Notes under the pieces: model-generated | Database searches by the model: none | What the model was told of the DNA's origin: nothing | What the model saw: only the letters and a program-made list of their open reading frames with translations | Made by a program: the position numbers and the translations under genes | In this document: positions 61,792-64,000 of the stretch, piece by piece | Numbering within the stretch: position 1 is the stretch's first letter | How the letters are laid out: the number at the start of each line of letters is the position of its first letter | NCBI RefSeq assembly: GCF_009725995.1 | Contig: NZ_RCNS01000002.1 | Coordinates: forward strand, 310,001-374,000 | Direction: 5' to 3' | DNA: 64,000 bases | Source of the DNA: Zobellia laminariae | GTDB taxonomy: Bacteria > Bacteroidota > Bacteroidia > Flavobacteriales > Flavobacteriaceae

Positions 61792-62474
61792 ATGAAAAAA
61801 CAATTTTGTTTTTATTTTTAGTGAACCTCGTATTTATGGGGTATGCCCAAATAGAGGAACAACCATTGGATTCCATTAAGGAGAAGATGATTATAATAGA
61901 GGGTGACTCTATTTTTAGGAATTCTATTGACCTGGATGAAGTATATCTTTTCGGTAAATTAAAATTCAGTTCATACAAGGATAAATTACGGTACTATATT
62001 CTTCGAAGAAAGACGTTGAAGGTCTATCCGTATGCCAAATTAGCAGCTGAACGTCTAGAAGAATTGAATGACAGTATTACGAAAATTAAGAAAAAGAGGC
62101 ATCAAAAAAGATATACAAAAGAAATTCAGCAATTTATAGAAGAAGAATTTTCCGCGGAACTCAAGAAACTTACCCGAACGGAAGGTCAAATTTTGGTAAA
62201 ACTAATCTACAGACAAACGGGAGAAACTGCATTTGAGCTAGTAAAGGAGCTCCGTAGTGGCTGGCGTGCTTTTTGGTATAATACAACCGCCAGTATGTTT
62301 AATATTAGCTTAAAAGAGCTTTTTCAGCCTGAGACAGTACATGAGGATTATCTTATAGAAGATATTCTACAACGTGCTTTTACAGATTTTAGGCTGGAAC
62401 GTCAAGAATCGGTTTTAGATTATGATTATGCCCAGTTAAGCAACAAATGGGGAGATGTAGGTAAGAAGCAGTAA
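61792..62474 (+). CDS. DUF4294 secreted protein (start needs one extra A)
   Basis: The main frame is open from TTG 61764, but that gives no sensible start. The ATG at 61792 is followed by six A; with seven A it would read MKKTILFLFLVNLVFMGYAQ, a perfect signal peptide joined to the same frame. As given, that ATG stops after nine codons. So either one A is missing or transcript slippage supplies it. The mature part matches DUF4294: DEVYLFGKLKFSSYKDKLRY, LRRKTLKVYPYAKLAAERLE and LIYRQTGETAFELVKELRSG. The function of the family is unknown; it is found across Bacteroidota. Confidence 0.8.
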
Positions 62475-62478
62475 GTAT

Positions 62479-62721
62479 TTATTTTTCATTTTTCTTTCCA
62501 AATAAAGAATCCATTATAATTTTTAAGCTGTAGAAAGCCATGGCAATTGCGCCAATAGCAATGATAAAGCCCAATATAAGAACTGGCCAATATAAAGGGT
62601 GTTCTTGATTTTTAAATGCCTGATATATAACGCCAGGTGCTAAGAACATAAGGGCAATAGTATAGCCAATATGCTTAATGCCTTTTACGAGCATATTTTT
62701 ATCCGTTCTCTTTTGAGACAT
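62479..62721 (-). CDS. Small two-segment membrane protein (DUF6095-like)
   Basis: This 80-residue protein has a basic N-terminus (MSQKRTDKNMLVKGIKHIGY) and two membrane segments (TIALMFLAPGVIYQAF and WPVLILGFIIAIGAIAMAFY). I associate it with DUF6095 from Flavobacteriia, with moderate confidence. The role is unknown. It lies a few bases from the end of the convergent DUF4294 gene. Confidence 0.65.
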   Translation of the reverse strand: MSQKRTDKNMLVKGIKHIGYTIALMFLAPGVIYQAFKNQEHPLYWPVLILGFIIAIGAIAMAFYSLKIIMDSLFGKKNEK

Positions 62722-62757
62722 AATTATAGTATACTTTTAAAAGATGAGTTAACTAGA

Positions 62758-63615
62758 TTATTCTATGGTAATAGATTTGGTAAAGGTTTGGCATACCGCA
62801 AAATAACCTAATGCAAAATTCTCTTGATCTATTGAAGAAGCTAAGTTATCTAAATCTGAAAGATCTTCAATATTAGTTACGTTTAGAATATTTCCTCTAA
62901 CCGTTGCGGAAGGAGTCTGAAAAGGTCCTTGATCACCGCCAGATTGAACAATAATTTGGTTCATATAATTGTAGAAGGCCCTGTCAACACCAAGAATACT
63001 TATATCTATGGTCATGTCTTCTTTTACGTCATCATCATAGAAATAGGAAAATTCAAAGGTGCTTCCTGGATAAAAAGTGTCTTCTGTCACCAAATATTCA
63101 TTGAAATCAAAATCGAATAAATAAAAATCGGTTTGATTGGGCTGGTCATCAAATGCTACAATAATTTCAGTTTCTTCTCCAGAGAAAAGAGTGGCATCTC
63201 CTTGTTCTAATTTCTTAATAGGAACTGCAGGCACATAAGTTGTTCTTGCAGCATATCTAGAGCCTTCGTGTTGTATAAAAAGAATCAGCTCGCCAGAGGT
63301 CATAAAGTCTACTGTGGTTTCACTTTGGTATACTCCGCTGCCAATAAAGGTTTCGAAAAGTGGTATGTTTTCTTGGCTTGCCAGATTGGTGATACTTATT
63401 TGTTCCAGTATCGCAGGTTCTATAGTTTCGAAAAAATTACTTGAAACACTCACTTTTACTTCGGCATAATAATTTGTGGAAGGCTGTGTGGTGTCTATGC
63501 GCATTAGAGCATCAACGGTCAGTCTAGCTTTGTCCGTTGGAACTTCAACTTCAATAACATCTTCACAAGCCGTAAAAATTGGAAGCATACAAAGTATATA
63601 TATCAACTTATTCAT
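62758..63615 (-). CDS. DUF4249 lipoprotein
   Basis: This 285-residue protein has a lipoprotein signal ending IFTAC. The DUF4249 domain shows EVEVPTDKARLTVDALMRI and ISITNLASQENIPLFETFIG, and later AARTTYVPAVPIKKLEQGDA. Such proteins usually sit beside a TonB-dependent receptor and may be its surface-exposed partner, like SusD for SusC. Here it starts four bases after the end of one, so that pairing holds. The ligand is unknown. Confidence 0.88.
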   Translation of the reverse strand: MNKLIYILCMLPIFTACEDVIEVEVPTDKARLTVDALMRIDTTQPSTNYYAEVKVSVSSNFFETIEPAILEQISITNLASQENIPLFETFIGSGVYQSETTVDFMTSGELILFIQHEGSRYAARTTYVPAVPIKKLEQGDATLFSGEETEIIVAFDDQPNQTDFYLFDFDFNEYLVTEDTFYPGSTFEFSYFYDDDVKEDMTIDISILGVDRAFYNYMNQIIVQSGGDQGPFQTPSATVRGNILNVTNIEDLSDLDNLASSIDQENFALGYFAVCQTFTKSITIE

Positions 63616-63619
63616 AGAC

Positions 63620-64000
63620 TTAGAATTTGAAGTTATAAGTTACTGCGGGAACAATACCAAAAATAGAGGTACGAACCGCTTCATTGGCACCAGTATCTTC
63701 ATTACGGCTAAAACTTATAGATGCAGCATTTCTGCGGTTGTAAACATTATAAATACTGAAAACCCATTCCGTTTGCCATTTTCTGTTCTTATTCTTTTTA
63801 GGAGTAAGTGTGGCTGAAACATCCATACGGTTATAAGAGGGTAGGCGTTCTTCATTCCTTGGGCCGTAGTAAGGGATAGTAAGTCCTTGAAAACTGAATT
63901 GCCCAATAGGGTAGTTCGTAGGTTGCCCTGTTTGAAAAACAAAATTGGTATTGAAATTCCACTTCTCGTTTAGGTCGTAACTTGCATAAACAGATACATC
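63620..64000 (-). CDS. TonB-dependent receptor, C-terminal part (N-terminus off the window)
   Basis: The reverse strand is open from the window edge to a stop at 63620, giving about 126 residues of a barrel C-terminus. The repeated aromatic strands (DVSVYASYDLNEKWNFNTNF, then TNYPIGQFSFQGLT) precede RMDVSATLTPKKNKNRKWQT. WVFSIYNVYNRRNAASISF is the conserved near-C-terminal region, and the last strand ends in TYNFKF. The length and ligand are unknown. The DUF4249 lipoprotein gene begins four bases after its stop. Confidence 0.85.
   Translation of the reverse strand, partial: DVSVYASYDLNEKWNFNTNFVFQTGQPTNYPIGQFSFQGLTIPYYGPRNEERLPSYNRMDVSATLTPKKNKNRKWQTEWVFSIYNVYNRRNAASISFSRNEDTGANEAVRTSIFGIVPAVTYNFKF

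Noticed and set aside
1..64000. tRNA, rRNA, transposases, prophage or defence systems
   Set aside because: I found no cloverleaf-like intergenic stretch, ribosomal RNA sequence, transposase, integrase or known defence genes; nearly all DNA is filled by ordinary genes.

Overview
The window is ordinary chromosome from a low-GC member of the phylum Bacteroidota, very probably a marine member of the family Flavobacteriaceae. Support comes from the lineage-type promoters (TTTG-N19-TAnnTTTG upstream of rpmH, and several TAnnTTTG boxes elsewhere), the families present (DUF4252, DUF4294, DUF4249, DUF6263-like, S41 lipoproteins, propeller-type sensor kinases, large TonB-dependent receptors) and the style of the ribosomal protein sequences. 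I cannot name the genus. I see no rRNA, tRNA, CRISPR array, insertion sequence, prophage or defence island.

Layout. 1-3.8 kb: edge of a secreted DUF6263-like protein, rpmH and carB. 3.9-12.5 kb: a propeller sensor kinase split by a frameshift, an acyl-CoA ligase, a GIY-YIG-like protein, a TPR hybrid kinase and a DUF3124 lipoprotein. 12.5-16.4 kb: the oxidative pentose phosphate genes (gnd divergent from zwf-pgl). 16.4-18.7 kb: thioesterase, small membrane protein, rmuC. 18.7-26.6 kb: a cobalamin-uptake region with an ABC transporter (ATPase, permease, binding lipoprotein, plus an intruding DUF1080 gene), an FKBP lipoprotein, a cobalamin riboswitch, a TonB-dependent receptor and a signal-less BtuF-like protein. 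26.7-29.7 kb: two tandem S41 lipoprotein peptidases. 30-32.7 kb: an ECF sigma factor, a probable anti-sigma protein and three DUF4252 genes.

32.8-42.5 kb: mscS, purB, a HEAT-like protein, a sirtuin, a SpoU methyltransferase, a GH13 amylase lipoprotein, a DEAD-box helicase with an RG-rich tail, and rdgB. 42.5-45.2 kb: a methyltransferase-like membrane protein, then a compact operon of a SatD-like/HTH protein, DUF3307 and an alpha/beta hydrolase, preceded by three operator-like sites spaced exactly 28 bp apart. 45.3-54.7 kb: a SerB-SerA fusion, rlmH, nadC, a YihY/BrkB membrane protein, DUF2147, priA, a LytTR response regulator and rpsF-rpsR-rplI. 54.8-64 kb: an Oar-like TonB-dependent receptor, a DUF6495-like protein, hisS, a NUDIX hydrolase, an M42 peptidase, DUF4294, a small membrane protein, DUF4249 and the end of another TonB-dependent receptor.

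The strongest candidate for something undescribed is the 43 kb module. A protein whose N-terminal half reads like a class III nucleotide-cyclase fold (two Asp motifs and a G-I-G-L-G-G-E stretch) carries a C-terminal HTH and sits under three phased AGC-N6-GCT sites that flank its -7 box. Other points worth a look: the cobalamin riboswitch has a clear competing downstream helix; two genes appear to need one extra base, in or near an A tract (sensor kinase at about 5.17 kb, DUF4294 at about 61.8 kb); the ABC ATPase has no usual start codon; and CarB lacks its C-terminal allosteric domain.
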